Assembly: GCF_003813775.1 (NCBI RefSeq)
Contig: NZ_RPDH01000003.1
Location: 248,001 to 312,000, forward strand
Length of the DNA: 64,000 nucleotides
Reading direction: 5' to 3'
Source: Chitinophaga lutea
GTDB lineage: Bacteria > Bacteroidota > Bacteroidia > Chitinophagales > Chitinophagaceae
Below are positions 1 to 8,981 of this stretch, piece after piece. Made by a program: the position numbers and the translations under genes. The notes under the pieces are model-generated. The model saw only the letters and a program-made list of their open reading frames with translations. It was not told the DNA's origin and did not search any database. Within the stretch, counting starts at the first letter, position 1; the number at the start of each line of letters is the position of its first letter.

Positions 1-1118
1 TAATGAATGTCCCCTTCTTCATCGTGAACTACGAAAGCCTGAAATCCTTTTTTGTTCAGAAGATGCCGCCTGCTGGCCAATTACTGGTAAAGAACATCGT
101 CTTTACTGAGCACTCGAAGCTGTTCAATACCATCATTTTCGATGAAGCGCACAAGTTGAAAGATATGAGTACCCAGCAGGCAAAATTCGGCGTAGGTCTG
201 TCCTTTGGGCCCAAGTATCGCGGTTTGCTCACAGGCACACCGGTTGTAAACAATCCGAAAGACTTGGTACCGCTGCTGGCGATCATGGGGGTATTGAACA
301 GCGTATTCGGCGGTGTGAAGGCATTCCAGGACCGATACTGCCCTGGTGGCAGGGGCGCCCAGAACCTGGCGGAACTCAGCTACATGCTGAAGAAACACGG
401 TTTCTACCAGCGGTTCAAAAAAGAGGTTGCAAAAGACCTTCCTGATAAAACCAGGCAGGTGGTTACAATACCGATTACCAACAAAGAAGAGTATGCCCGC
501 GCTGAAAACAGCCTTGTATCCTACCTATATGAGATGGGTAAGAGTTCCGAAGAAGTACAGCGCTCGATGAACGGAGAAGCCATGGTTCGCATCGGCGTGC
601 TGAAGAAGTTATCCGCACAGGGAAAACTGAAGGCAGCCGTAGAGTGGATTGGTACCGTTCTCGAGTCTGGTCAGAAAATGGTCTTCTTCGCCCATCACAA
701 GGAAATCGTACTGGCTATTAAACGGGAATTCCCTGGCTCCGTAACAATCACTGGCGATGACCCGGTGGAGCTGCGGCAAGCGAATAAAAACCGCTTCCAG
801 GAAGATCCTGGATGTCAGCTGATCATTTGCACATACGCTGCTGGGGGCGTCGGGCATACGCTTACCGCCGCTTCCCACTGGGGGTGCATAGAAATGGGCT
901 GGAATCCGAAGGACCAGGACCAAGCAGAGGACCGCTGCCACCGTATCGGTCAGAAAAATGCCGTTAACTGTGGCTACCTGATCGGTGAGGGCACCATTGA
1001 TGAGGACATCTACAACCTGATTGACGAGAAACGTAAGATGATCAACCAGATACAAGGAGGTGGCCAGGACGTCGAGGTGTCGATTCTTAAAGACCTGATT
1101 AAACTGTTGACAAAATGA
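1..1118 (+). CDS. SNF2-family DEAD/DEAH-box helicase, C-terminal part
   Basis: Phage-encoded ATP-dependent DNA translocase/helicase of the SNF2 branch of superfamily 2. The visible 371 residues hold the DEAH box (about residues 47-50), motif III LLTGTP (about 75-80) and a C-terminal RecA lobe ending in the SNF2 signature EDRCHRIGQ (about residue 310). The Walker A motif is absent, so the gene begins before the window and its 5' end is cut off here; the ATG at position 3 is internal. It lies upstream of the replication genes and overlaps the next gene by 4 bases. A role in replication or recombination is inferred from family and position. Confidence 0.85.
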   Translation, partial: MNVPFFIVNYESLKSFFVQKMPPAGQLLVKNIVFTEHSKLFNTIIFDEAHKLKDMSTQQAKFGVGLSFGPKYRGLLTGTPVVNNPKDLVPLLAIMGVLNSVFGGVKAFQDRYCPGGRGAQNLAELSYMLKKHGFYQRFKKEVAKDLPDKTRQVVTIPITNKEEYARAENSLVSYLYEMGKSSEEVQRSMNGEAMVRIGVLKKLSAQGKLKAAVEWIGTVLESGQKMVFFAHHKEIVLAIKREFPGSVTITGDDPVELRQANKNRFQEDPGCQLIICTYAAGGVGHTLTAASHWGCIEMGWNPKDQDQAEDRCHRIGQKNAVNCGYLIGEGTIDEDIYNLIDEKRKMINQIQGGGQDVEVSILKDLIKLLTK

Positions 1119-1309
1119 TAACTGAAGAACGATTTCATCAGTTGGCGGAAGCCGTTCACATGATGCGTGACGCCCAGCGCCGGTACTTCAATGTTCACAC
1201 CAGGGACCGGGAATCACTCGAAAACGCAAAAAAGTGTGAGCAGATCGTGGACCGGATGATCGAAGAATACCGAAAAAGGAACCCGCAGCAGCAGCTATTC
1301 GAACAGTAA
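1115..1309 (+). CDS. Small charged phage protein, unknown function
   Basis: 64 residues, mostly charged and probably all helical. It starts inside the helicase stop codon (ATGA overlap), so it is translationally coupled and belongs to the same operon. The C-terminus is rich in Gln and Arg. No family recognised. Confidence 0.6.
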   Translation: MITEERFHQLAEAVHMMRDAQRRYFNVHTRDRESLENAKKCEQIVDRMIEEYRKRNPQQQLFEQ

Positions 1310-1329
1310 CAATCCAATTTTAGAAGGAC

Positions 1330-2181
1330 ATGGCGATGAAGAAAGACGCATATTATTTCCCACACTTTTCCAATGCCCGAAGCGACCGAAAAGTAAAAAG
1401 ACTGATTAAAGACCTGTCATTTGAGGGGTACGGGATTTACTTCATGCTGCTGGAAGTATTGCGCGACCAGTCCGATTTCCGGTATCCGATTGCTGACCTG
1501 GACCTGTTGGCGGACGAGTTCGGCACCTCGGATGAGGTAATGCACAAAATAGTGCATCAGTATGAGCTGTTCGAAATCGACGAAGAAGGTATGTTCCACT
1601 CGCCAAAGCTGATAGAATACCTCCAGCCGTACTTGGATAAATCGGAGCGCGCGCGAAAGGCGGCGGACAAACGATGGAATTTATCCAAAAGCAATGCAAA
1701 TGCATTGCCGGAGCAAAGCAAATCGAATGCCGGTCAGAATGCAAGTAAAGTAAAGAAAAGTAAAGTAAAAGAGAGTAAAGAAAGCAAAGTAAAGGAAGAT
1801 TTGGATGCTTCGCATCCGCTGACGGATACGGCTGCCGCCGATCCTGCAATCACAAAGTTTCGTGAATGGGTAGGCAAAGAGGCACCACTGGTAAACAAAA
1901 TGGAAGAGCCATTCACCGAAGAGCAAATCCTAAAGCTGCAAGAGGCTTACAGTGCTAAGATCGTGGCTGAAGTGCTATCCGCGATGCACAACAAGAAGGA
2001 TTTGCTGAAAAAGTACCGGTCGGCCTACCTCACCGCCAATAACTGGTGCAAGCGACGACGGGAGCAGCCAAACATAGCAGGGAATCAACTTTTTACAGAC
2101 TCAACGCAAGATGAAATCAATGAACGAATCGCGAAAATACATGAACAGGCAGCGCGCACGCGACACACGCCAGTCGATTGA
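1330..2181 (+). CDS. DUF4373 (Lin1244/Lin1753-like) phage replication protein
   Basis: 283 residues. The N-terminal 110 residues match the DUF4373 domain found in phage replisome organiser and initiator proteins: an opening with YYFPHFSNARSD, a winged-helix-like stretch and the end ERARKAADKRW. A Lys/Ser/Glu-rich linker follows (about residues 138-157, repeats of the KVKESK type, encoded by repeated AGTAAAG bases), then a C-terminal helical domain. Such proteins usually sit just before a DnaB-type helicase and are thought to load it at the phage origin; the same order is seen here. It overlaps the helicase gene by about 70 bases in another frame. Confidence 0.8.
   Translation: MAMKKDAYYFPHFSNARSDRKVKRLIKDLSFEGYGIYFMLLEVLRDQSDFRYPIADLDLLADEFGTSDEVMHKIVHQYELFEIDEEGMFHSPKLIEYLQPYLDKSERARKAADKRWNLSKSNANALPEQSKSNAGQNASKVKKSKVKESKESKVKEDLDASHPLTDTAAADPAITKFREWVGKEAPLVNKMEEPFTEEQILKLQEAYSAKIVAEVLSAMHNKKDLLKKYRSAYLTANNWCKRRREQPNIAGNQLFTDSTQDEINERIAKIHEQAARTRHTPVD
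1742..1796 (+). repeat. AGTAAAG-type short direct repeats, possible origin iterons
   Basis: Within the replication gene, AGTAAAG or near variants (GTAAAG, GCAAAG) recur about seven times in 55 bases, encoding the charged linker. Such a run could be simple slippage DNA, or could act as binding sites or an easily melted stretch for replication initiation, since several phage origins lie inside the initiator gene. The second idea is only inference. Confidence 0.4.
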
Positions 2182-3631
2182 TATCGCCACGATGGTTTAC
2201 GGGAAGGTGCCGCCGCAGAGCAAAGGCCTTGAGGAAATGGTGCTGGGCGCCTGTATGCTGGAGCCCGTTTTCACGATGGTTTCAGGAATTCTAACCGGCG
2301 AGGCGTTTTACCTCGAAGCGCATCAACATGTCTACGGCGCCATGGTTCAGCTGGCAGAAAAGGCATTGCCCATCGATATCATGACCGTAACGGAGCGGTT
2401 GAGGCAAAACGGGAACCTGGAGCTGGTCGGCGGCCCCTATGCACTCGTACAGCTCACGAACACCGTAGTATCATCCGCGAACGTCGAAGCGCATGCTCGT
2501 ATCATCCTGCAGAAACACCTGCAGCGGGAATTAATCCGAGCCGCCGGTGAGATATTGAACGAAGCCTACGAGGATACCACGGACGTCTTCGACTTGCTGG
2601 AATCGGCAGAAATGAAGGTAATGCGGTTAAGTTCCCGCCTGCAGACAACCGGCTACAAGCACATTTCGACCCTGGCCACGCAGGCGATGAAGCAAATCGA
2701 CGTGATCCGGAACCGGAAAACAAAACTCACGGGGGTACCGACCGGTTTCAGCCACCTTGATGAACACACCAACGGCTGGCAGCCCGGCGACCTGATAATA
2801 CTGGCCGGCCGGCCAGGTAAGGGCAAAACACAGTTTGCGCTAAACCTGCTCATGCATGCAGCGCAATCTGAGGAAAAACCCACTCCTGCCGCCTACTTTT
2901 CGCTGGAAATGAGTGGAGAGCAGCTGACGCCGCGTATACTTTCCGCCAGCTCCCAGGTGCCGCTGGCCGCTATTACTCGCGGCACGATCAGCGACAAAGG
3001 CATTGACAACATCACCCGGCTATCATTACCGGGACTGTACACAGCCCCCATCTTCATTGATGACAGCCCAGGGCTGAACATACAGCAGCTAAAGGCAAAA
3101 GCACGACTACTTTATCAACGTGAAGGGGTACGGTTCATCATTGTAGACTACCTGCAGCTGATGAGCGGAAGCAGCACCAACAAAGGAAACCGGGAACAGG
3201 AGATCAGTGCTATTTCTAGGCAACTGAAAGTACTGGCCCTGGAGTTGAAAATACCGATTCTGGCCCTGTCGCAGCTGAGCCGCGACGTAGAGAAAAGGAA
3301 AGGAAAGCCACAGTTGAGCGACTTACGTGAATCCGGCGCCATCGAGCAGGATGCCGATATGGTACTATTCGTCTACCGGCCGGAAGAAGACGAAGTTAAG
3401 AACGACGCCCGACTGCGGAACACCGGCCAGGTACTTATCCGGAAGTATCGAAACGGCCAGCTGGGGGATATTGATTTCCGAGTGTACAATGAAATTCAAA
3501 GCTGGATGACCATCGATGACGGATATGATTATGAGGCTTCACTTACCGGCATGAAGCGAGTAAATATCGACCCAATTCCGACGCATACTCACATCAGCCT
3601 GGAAGATAAACCCGAGGACCTCCCGTTTTAA
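2111..3631 (+). CDS. Replicative DNA helicase, DnaB family
   Basis: 506 residues. The N-terminal DnaB domain (about residues 32-135, SKGLEEMVLGACML onward) is followed by a RecA-like motor with Walker A GRPGKGKT (233-240), Walker B region FIIVDYLQLM, and motif H4-like ALSQLSRDVEKRKGKPQLSDLRESGAIEQDAD. It unwinds DNA ahead of the phage fork as a hexamer. The start is uncertain: ATGs at 2111, 2120, 2141 and 2192 are in frame, the last giving the usual distance to the N-terminal domain. It directly follows the DUF4373 gene, the usual loader/helicase pairing. Confidence 0.92.
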   Translation: MKSMNESRKYMNRQRARDTRQSIDIATMVYGKVPPQSKGLEEMVLGACMLEPVFTMVSGILTGEAFYLEAHQHVYGAMVQLAEKALPIDIMTVTERLRQNGNLELVGGPYALVQLTNTVVSSANVEAHARIILQKHLQRELIRAAGEILNEAYEDTTDVFDLLESAEMKVMRLSSRLQTTGYKHISTLATQAMKQIDVIRNRKTKLTGVPTGFSHLDEHTNGWQPGDLIILAGRPGKGKTQFALNLLMHAAQSEEKPTPAAYFSLEMSGEQLTPRILSASSQVPLAAITRGTISDKGIDNITRLSLPGLYTAPIFIDDSPGLNIQQLKAKARLLYQREGVRFIIVDYLQLMSGSSTNKGNREQEISAISRQLKVLALELKIPILALSQLSRDVEKRKGKPQLSDLRESGAIEQDADMVLFVYRPEEDEVKNDARLRNTGQVLIRKYRNGQLGDIDFRVYNEIQSWMTIDDGYDYEASLTGMKRVNIDPIPTHTHISLEDKPEDLPF

Positions 3632-3648
3632 AATTCAAAATCAGAGAA

Positions 3649-3882
3649 ATGACCATCAAACAACGATTCGCATCAAACCTGCTCTTCCTTCGGGAGAAAT
3701 CAGAAATGACACAGCAGCACGTTGCCAAGAAGATAGGCATCGCATTGTCAAGGTACCAGCACTGGGAACGCGGCCGCGTGTTGCCGCAGAAATCGGAATA
3801 TCTCCTGCAGCTATCAGACCTGTTCGGAGTAAAGGTAGATGACCTGCTGCGCCAACCACTCATAGAAGAACAACCAGCATGA
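3649..3882 (+). CDS. XRE-family helix-turn-helix regulator
   Basis: 77 residues, a single HTH_3 domain: recognition region MTQQHVAKKIGIALSRYQHWERG, then LLQLSDLFGVKVDDLL. Small Cro/CI-like DNA-binding protein, probably a regulator of the early region. It overlaps the next gene by 4 bases. No operator could be identified just upstream, where only 17 bases separate it from the helicase gene. Confidence 0.85.
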   Translation: MTIKQRFASNLLFLREKSEMTQQHVAKKIGIALSRYQHWERGRVLPQKSEYLLQLSDLFGVKVDDLLRQPLIEEQPA

Positions 3883-4307
3883 AGTCACGTTTCACCATAT
3901 CAGACCTGAAAGCCAGTAAGGCCGCGGACTTAAACCAGAATCTCCTGCAGGAACTGGAGGGCAAAAAGCCCGGAAAGAAAAAGCCGCTTCCACCCGGCGA
4001 CTGCGAGCAAGTCCGGTGGATGTGGGGGCAGCTGGCGTGGTTTGCCATTACGGAGAATATAGATGTCGTTCGCGAGCACCGGTTTCATCAAGTCCGCCGC
4101 TGGCGATTCGACTTCGCGCTACCGGCCTACAAGATAGGAATCGAGTACGAGGGCCTGAACAGCGAAAAATCAGGACATACAACTCTTCTTGGGTACACGG
4201 GCGACGCGGAAAAATACAATGAGGCCCAGGCGCTCGGCTGGCGGGTGATCAGGTTCACCGTAAAAAACTACAAAACTGTTTTAACTGAACTTAAAAAGCA
4301 TTTATGA
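3879..4307 (+). CDS. PD-(D/E)XK-type endonuclease-like protein
   Basis: 142 residues. The C-terminal half has the pattern of a small PD-(D/E)XK nuclease domain: RFDFALPAYKIGIEYEG (candidate Asp and Glu ligands), then a GDAEKYNEAQALGWRVIRFT ending like that of Vsr/DUF559-type folds. Phage members are usually annotated as recombination or resolving endonucleases. The lysine of the motif is not placed with certainty. The N-terminal 45 residues are a basic, Lys-rich extension. Gene is tightly coupled to both neighbours (ATGA overlaps). Confidence 0.65.
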   Translation: MKSRFTISDLKASKAADLNQNLLQELEGKKPGKKKPLPPGDCEQVRWMWGQLAWFAITENIDVVREHRFHQVRRWRFDFALPAYKIGIEYEGLNSEKSGHTTLLGYTGDAEKYNEAQALGWRVIRFTVKNYKTVLTELKKHL

Positions 4308-4696
4308 AAATCGAAACAGTCAAAGCATTCTGCAGCTACATCACCATGTCCGTTTTCGGCGCCGCCTTTCAGCTTCGCATCGAGCGAGACTGTAAGGACA
4401 CCATCAACGGGCGAATCTTCCTGCAGGTGACCTACGAGGCGCCGTGTACAAAAACCGGGGACATACAGACCTGGCACGGTCGCAAGTGGTACCTATCCGA
4501 ACACATGACCTACGATGAGATCGTGAAAACCGCCTACGCGGCATTCGAGGCCGCGGTGAAGCACGAGGTCATGGAAGGATTCAAGTTCGACGGGAAGGTG
4601 GTATTTAACCCCCATGTGAACTATGAGGCGCTGCTGTCGATCACCGACAACGAGGTATCCAGGGCCGCGGCCGAATTATCCGGGGTTTTAATGTGA
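4304..4696 (+). CDS. Phage protein, unknown function
   Basis: 130 residues, soluble, mixed alpha/beta composition, no motif recognised. Overlaps the nuclease-like gene upstream by 4 bases and the next gene by 4 bases, so it is part of the early operon. Confidence 0.6.
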   Translation: MKIETVKAFCSYITMSVFGAAFQLRIERDCKDTINGRIFLQVTYEAPCTKTGDIQTWHGRKWYLSEHMTYDEIVKTAYAAFEAAVKHEVMEGFKFDGKVVFNPHVNYEALLSITDNEVSRAAAELSGVLM

Positions 4697-4920
4697 TTGA
4701 AATGATCGACCGCGGACAGCAATTCAAGATAATAACCGGATATACACAGCGAGACGGAAAGGATTACCCGATTCAGCTGGACCTGGAAATCTGGAGCAAA
4801 GATGAAGGGTGCGCGGAGTGGCTTGTGTGGTGCATGAGATACACGTGTAAAGAATTGGCGCAGTTCGCTGAAAAAGAAGAATGGCATCGACCGTTCAAGT
4901 TTAAACCGACGTTTAATTAA
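4693..4920 (+). CDS. Small phage protein, unknown function
   Basis: 75 residues, rich in Trp, Lys and Glu. It starts at a GTG overlapping the stop of the previous gene (ATGTGA); an ATG three codons later is the alternative start. No family recognised. Confidence 0.5.
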   Translation: MIEMIDRGQQFKIITGYTQRDGKDYPIQLDLEIWSKDEGCAEWLVWCMRYTCKELAQFAEKEEWHRPFKFKPTFN

Positions 4921-4930
4921 AATAAAAAAG

Positions 4931-5134
4931 ATGAAAACAATTCAGGTAGATGTTTCACTAAGTGTAGGAATAGCGGGCGCCAACCGAAAGGGCCACGTTT
5001 ACATCGAAGTAGACGAAGATGCCACACAGGAGGAAATAGAATTCCAGGCGGAAGAAGCCGCAAAAGATTGGGCGAACAACTTCCTCGATATCGGGTATGA
5101 GATTGTTGATGACCAGCAAACGAAAATTTCCTAA
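4931..5134 (+). CDS. Small acidic phage protein, unknown function
   Basis: 67 residues, strongly acidic centre (EVDEDATQEEIEFQAEEAA). Opens with a beta-rich stretch. Ten bases after the previous gene and two before the methyltransferase gene. No family recognised. Confidence 0.5.
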   Translation: MKTIQVDVSLSVGIAGANRKGHVYIEVDEDATQEEIEFQAEEAAKDWANNFLDIGYEIVDDQQTKIS

Positions 5135-5136
5135 AC

Positions 5137-6234
5137 ATGAAACTTTCAAAGCAACAAATAAAGCAGCATCAGAAATGTGTCGATCTGCTCAACCAGGAGG
5201 AGATGACCTACGACGAAAAACTGTTCGTTTATGAGAACTGGTATCCGGCGTATGATAATCAAATTGGAACGATCGCCTCGTTTTTTACTCCGGTTGGGCT
5301 TGCCAGAGACTTTCAGTTAATGGTAGGCGGTAAGTCAGTCGTAGACCTTTGCGCTGGGATTGGCATGCTTTCGTTCCTGTACTACCACAGGATGATTACC
5401 TGGGAGGAAACTGAGGTGCGTGTGGTTTGTGTTGAACGCAATTACGGATTCATCGAGGTGGGTAAGAAGCTTTTCCCTGAAGCAGAATGGATTCACGGTG
5501 ATGTGCTGGATGAGGAACTGATCAAGTCTTTAGGCCGTTTTGATATGGCGGTGAGCAACCCGCCTTTTGGTAACATAAAATCCGACAGGTCATCGAAATG
5601 GCTAAAGTATAAGGGGAACGATTTCGATCTCAAAGTGGTTGAGATTGCCGGATACCTGGCGCCGATGGCCGCTTTCATTCTTCCTCAAGGGAGTTTGCCC
5701 TTTACGCTTTCCGACCCCGGCGGATACCGGAACCGGTCAACTGAAAAGTACCTGAAGTTTAACCGCGAAACCGGAATCGTCCTTGGCCCAAGCATGGGTA
5801 TAGACTGCGATTTCTATAAAGGTGATTGGAAAGGCGCGGCCCCAACCGTAGAAGTAGCGGAAGTGGAATCTTACCTGGTGGATGACATGACCGTTGATCC
5901 TCCTGAAATCGAACCCGTAAAGCGGGAAACCTCATGGGCTGAGCTGCTCGGAGTAAACCGAGAAGCCATGTCTGACAAGGAAAGGAGGGCAAGATGGGAA
6001 GAATGGAAGGCGATGGCAAGAAAGGCCGGGGATAGTGAAGTAGTGGACTACTGGGCAAAGGACAATATCGACGAGTCATGTGCCGGCTGCGTCCACCGTG
6101 ATAAGGACTGGTGCAAGCTCGCGGAGCTCCCCTGTAATATCAACCCAGTTCTGACCCTGCAAAGCGGAATGATAGGCATGGCATGTATGGGGGCCGGAAA
6201 ACAGACCGCTCCAATTCAACAAACACTTTTTTAA
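5137..6234 (+). CDS. SAM-dependent DNA methyltransferase, probable N6-adenine type
   Basis: 365 residues. SAM-binding motif I is VVDLCAGIGMLSF (68-80) and the catalytic motif IV is NPPFGN (141-146), as in N6-adenine methyltransferases of the gamma/TaqI-like order. A C-terminal extension carries a Cys cluster (CAGCVHRDKDWC and later Cys) that could bind zinc. It is the first of three methyltransferase genes in a row without a cognate restriction gene nearby, which fits a solitary enzyme that protects phage DNA or alters regulation. Confidence 0.8.
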   Translation: MKLSKQQIKQHQKCVDLLNQEEMTYDEKLFVYENWYPAYDNQIGTIASFFTPVGLARDFQLMVGGKSVVDLCAGIGMLSFLYYHRMITWEETEVRVVCVERNYGFIEVGKKLFPEAEWIHGDVLDEELIKSLGRFDMAVSNPPFGNIKSDRSSKWLKYKGNDFDLKVVEIAGYLAPMAAFILPQGSLPFTLSDPGGYRNRSTEKYLKFNRETGIVLGPSMGIDCDFYKGDWKGAAPTVEVAEVESYLVDDMTVDPPEIEPVKRETSWAELLGVNREAMSDKERRARWEEWKAMARKAGDSEVVDYWAKDNIDESCAGCVHRDKDWCKLAELPCNINPVLTLQSGMIGMACMGAGKQTAPIQQTLF

Positions 6235-6264
6235 ACGCCCCGGCGGTACCGGGAGGAAGTAAGG

Positions 6265-7845
6265 ATGCCAAAGAAGAATTCACATATCACCATTACAGAT
6301 CAGTTTTGCGGCGCCGGCGGCAGCTCGCAAGGTGCGACAAGCGCCGGGGAAAAGCTGGGCGGCGGCGTAGAGGTTAAGCTGGCCCTCAATCACTGGCAAC
6401 TGGCCATTGAAACGCACAATACCAATTTCCCGGATACTTTACATGACTGCACTGATATCAGCGCCAGCGACCCACGCAGGTACCCGTCCACTCATATTCT
6501 GATTACCTCACCGGAATGTACGAACCACTCCCTGGCCAAGGGCCAAAAAGTAGTGAAGCAGCAGCTCGACATGTTCGCCGCTGGGAAACTGGATGCCGCC
6601 GCCGAACGGTCCCGCGCGACCATGTGGGATGTTCCCCGATTCGCCGAATACCACGGCTATCTCGCCATTATCGTAGAGAACGTGGTGGACGCCCGCAAGT
6701 GGGTTATGTTCGAGAGCTGGCTCCACGCCATGCATGCACTGGACTATAAGCACCGCTGCGTATACCACAACAGCATGCACCACCACCCGACGCCGCAGAG
6801 CCGCGACCGCATGTACGTAGTTTTCTGGAAAAAGTGGCTGAAAGAGCCCAACCTCGACTACACGCCGGCCGCTCACTGTCCGAAATGCGGTAAGGACGTG
6901 GCGGCAGTTCAGACCTGGAAACGTTCGGATGTCAGGTTTGGGAAATACCGGCAACAGTACGTGTATTGCTGCCCCGTGGATGGATCGGTGGTCGAGCCCT
7001 ATTATTACGCCGCGTTCAACTGCATCGACTGGTCGGACCCTGGCAGGCGAATCGGGGACCGGGAGAAGCCGCTCAGCCCCAACACGGCTAAGCGAATTCA
7101 GTACGGACTGGACCGCTACGGGAAAGAGCCATTTCAGGTTGTTAATTACTCCCCAGGGTACGCCAGGTCATTGAGTGAGCCCACCGGCACGGTCACTACA
7201 ACAGATCATCATGGAATTGTGCAGCCGTTTATTATAAACGATCAGCACTCCACCGGCATCGGGCATCGTGTTCGGGCTGCGGCTGAGTGTATCCCCGCTG
7301 TGACCACCCAGCCACATTTTAAAGTGGTATTCCCTTTCGTGATCAAGCAGGAGCACAGTAAGAACGAGCAAAACGCCAGATCTACCGCTCAGGCCTTCCA
7401 GACGCAAACAACGCGACAGAGCATGGCGCTCATTGCGCCACCACCGGTGATGGTTGAAAATAAGGGGACTTCATTCGCAAAGAGCATAACGGCACCCGCC
7501 GGCTGTGTTACCACCGTGGGTTACCATGGTGGTAACGCAACGGAAGCCTGGCAGTCATTCCTGGCTTCCTATTACAACGGTAGCAACTGCGTGCAGCATT
7601 TCACCGAGCCCACCGGCACCATCACCACCAACGATAGGGCAGCCTTGGTAAACTACCAGACACCTCGGGTGGAGGATTGTTACTACCGCATGTTAAAAGC
7701 TCACGAAGTAAAGTTAGCTATGGCCTTTGGTCGAGATTACGTGGTCCTGGGGTCATCGAAAGACCAAGTGAAGCAGCTGGGGAACGCCGTAACCCCTCCG
7801 GTAATGGAGTGGCTGGTTGGCCAGATTCTTGAAATTCTTAACTAA
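6265..7845 (+). CDS. C5-cytosine DNA methyltransferase, phage-type
   Basis: 526 residues. Motif I is DQFCGAGGSS (12-21); motif IV carries the catalytic Cys85 in SPECTNHS, instead of the usual PPC or PCQ, a variant I know from phage-type members; motif VI is ENV (138-140); motif VIII is PQSRDR. A Cys-rich insert (CPKCG and CCPVDG) suggests a zinc knuckle. The target-recognition half contains repeated TGT(V/I)TT(T/N)D units, and motif X-like QLGNAVTPPV closes the protein. Transfers methyl groups to cytosine in a short DNA target. Probably anti-restriction. Confidence 0.85.
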   Translation: MPKKNSHITITDQFCGAGGSSQGATSAGEKLGGGVEVKLALNHWQLAIETHNTNFPDTLHDCTDISASDPRRYPSTHILITSPECTNHSLAKGQKVVKQQLDMFAAGKLDAAAERSRATMWDVPRFAEYHGYLAIIVENVVDARKWVMFESWLHAMHALDYKHRCVYHNSMHHHPTPQSRDRMYVVFWKKWLKEPNLDYTPAAHCPKCGKDVAAVQTWKRSDVRFGKYRQQYVYCCPVDGSVVEPYYYAAFNCIDWSDPGRRIGDREKPLSPNTAKRIQYGLDRYGKEPFQVVNYSPGYARSLSEPTGTVTTTDHHGIVQPFIINDQHSTGIGHRVRAAAECIPAVTTQPHFKVVFPFVIKQEHSKNEQNARSTAQAFQTQTTRQSMALIAPPPVMVENKGTSFAKSITAPAGCVTTVGYHGGNATEAWQSFLASYYNGSNCVQHFTEPTGTITTNDRAALVNYQTPRVEDCYYRMLKAHEVKLAMAFGRDYVVLGSSKDQVKQLGNAVTPPVMEWLVGQILEILN

Positions 7846-7851
7846 TTCACC

Positions 7852-8529
7852 ATGGAACTGAACAGATTATATAACATGGATTGCATGGAGGGAATGAAGC
7901 AATTTCCGGACAAGTACTTTGAGCTGGCCATTGTTGATCCGCCTTATGGGATCGATATTGCGAATAGATCAGGTACAATAGGCATGAGAAAAAGTCAAGG
8001 GGGTCTGACTCAGTATCCTGGTGCAAAAAAATGGGACGCCAGCCGTCCCCCAATGGAGTATTTTGAAGAGCTTTTTAGAGTTTCAAATAATCAAATAATT
8101 TCCGGGGGAAACTACTTTGCTGACTTACTCCCTCCATCAAGGGGGTGGGTTGTTTGGATCAAGCCACAACCGGAGGGAGTGTCATTCGCGATGTCTGAAT
8201 TGTTTTGGACTTCTTTTAACAAAAGCATAATTAATATTACTATATCTAGGTCGCTGATACAAAATACCACGTCTAATAATAAAAGAATAGCAAAATCGAC
8301 AGCAAAAATCCACCCGACTCAGAAACCCATCGTGCTTTACAAACAGATCCTTTCAAAGTTCGCTAAGCCAGGCGACAAAATTCTGGACACCCATGTAGGA
8401 AGCGCCAGTTCGTTGATTGCCTGTATTGATATGGGGTTTGAGTTCGTAGGATTTGAATTGGACCCGGACTACCATGCAGCGGCAACCAAAAGAATGGAAT
8501 TATATCAATCACAGCTGAAAATGTTCTGA
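7852..8529 (+). CDS. DNA methyltransferase, N4-cytosine/N6-adenine (DPPY) type
   Basis: 225 residues. Catalytic motif IV DPPYGID is near the N-terminus (29-35) and the SAM-binding end is near the C-terminus (KILDTHVGSASSLIAC, then GFEFVGFELDPDY), the beta-class order. Motif I reads THVGSAS rather than the common F-x-G-x-G, still compatible with SAM binding. HPTQKP precedes it as usual. Codons in the middle (about 8180-8300) are AT-rich compared with the neighbours, a possible trace of recombination. Third in a row of methyltransferases. Confidence 0.85.
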   Translation: MELNRLYNMDCMEGMKQFPDKYFELAIVDPPYGIDIANRSGTIGMRKSQGGLTQYPGAKKWDASRPPMEYFEELFRVSNNQIISGGNYFADLLPPSRGWVVWIKPQPEGVSFAMSELFWTSFNKSIINITISRSLIQNTTSNNKRIAKSTAKIHPTQKPIVLYKQILSKFAKPGDKILDTHVGSASSLIACIDMGFEFVGFELDPDYHAAATKRMELYQSQLKMF

Positions 8530-8708
8530 TGAGCACATACCTCGAATACCGTCTTAAGTTAAAAAACGAAGGACTTCCCCCAAAGGATAAGAAGATCCAT
8601 AGGACCAAACCATACAGCGACAAGCGGGAGAAGATCAACCGGGAGTACGCGAAGATGTCCCGGCCTGTATGGGAACCTGGGGTATTTGCGAATAAAAAAC
8701 GAAACTGA
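8529..8708 (+). CDS. Small basic phage protein, unknown function
   Basis: 59 residues, rich in Lys and Arg, with a middle KKIHRTKPYSDKREKINREY. It begins in the stop codon of the methyltransferase gene (overlap of one base, TGATG), which supports its being a real coupled gene. Possibly nucleic-acid binding; no family recognised. Confidence 0.55.
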   Translation: MSTYLEYRLKLKNEGLPPKDKKIHRTKPYSDKREKINREYAKMSRPVWEPGVFANKKRN

Positions 8709-8747
8709 AGCTTTTTTAACCGAACCGGCTACGGACACCGGAAAGAA

Positions 8748-8981
8748 ATGATAACAAAAGTTGAGTGCATCGTTATCGAGTGCAATGTGTGCAATGACAT
8801 TTACGAAGACGGGAACGGGTTTTCAGTGTTTCCCGACAACAACAGTGCGCATCCGGAAGATAATGGTTGGCATGTTGATGAAGACGTCCACTACTGCCCT
8901 GGGTGTCACGAAATTGACGAGGACGACAACCTAATTGTTAAACCTTCAGCCGCACCCGCTACGGACACGGGGGAGCAATGA
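8748..8981 (+). CDS. Small acidic Cys-containing phage protein
   Basis: 77 residues with CNVCNDIYEDG near the start and YCPGCHE near residue 47, two CxxC pairs that could form a zinc knuckle; the chain is strongly acidic. Overlaps the cupin-like gene by 4 bases. No named family. Confidence 0.6.
   Translation: MITKVECIVIECNVCNDIYEDGNGFSVFPDNNSAHPEDNGWHVDEDVHYCPGCHEIDEDDNLIVKPSAAPATDTGEQ

Noticed and set aside
7852..8529. Broken methyltransferase
   Set aside because: AT-rich centre and a non-standard motif I suggested decay, but the frame is open, and both catalytic and SAM-binding motifs are present.
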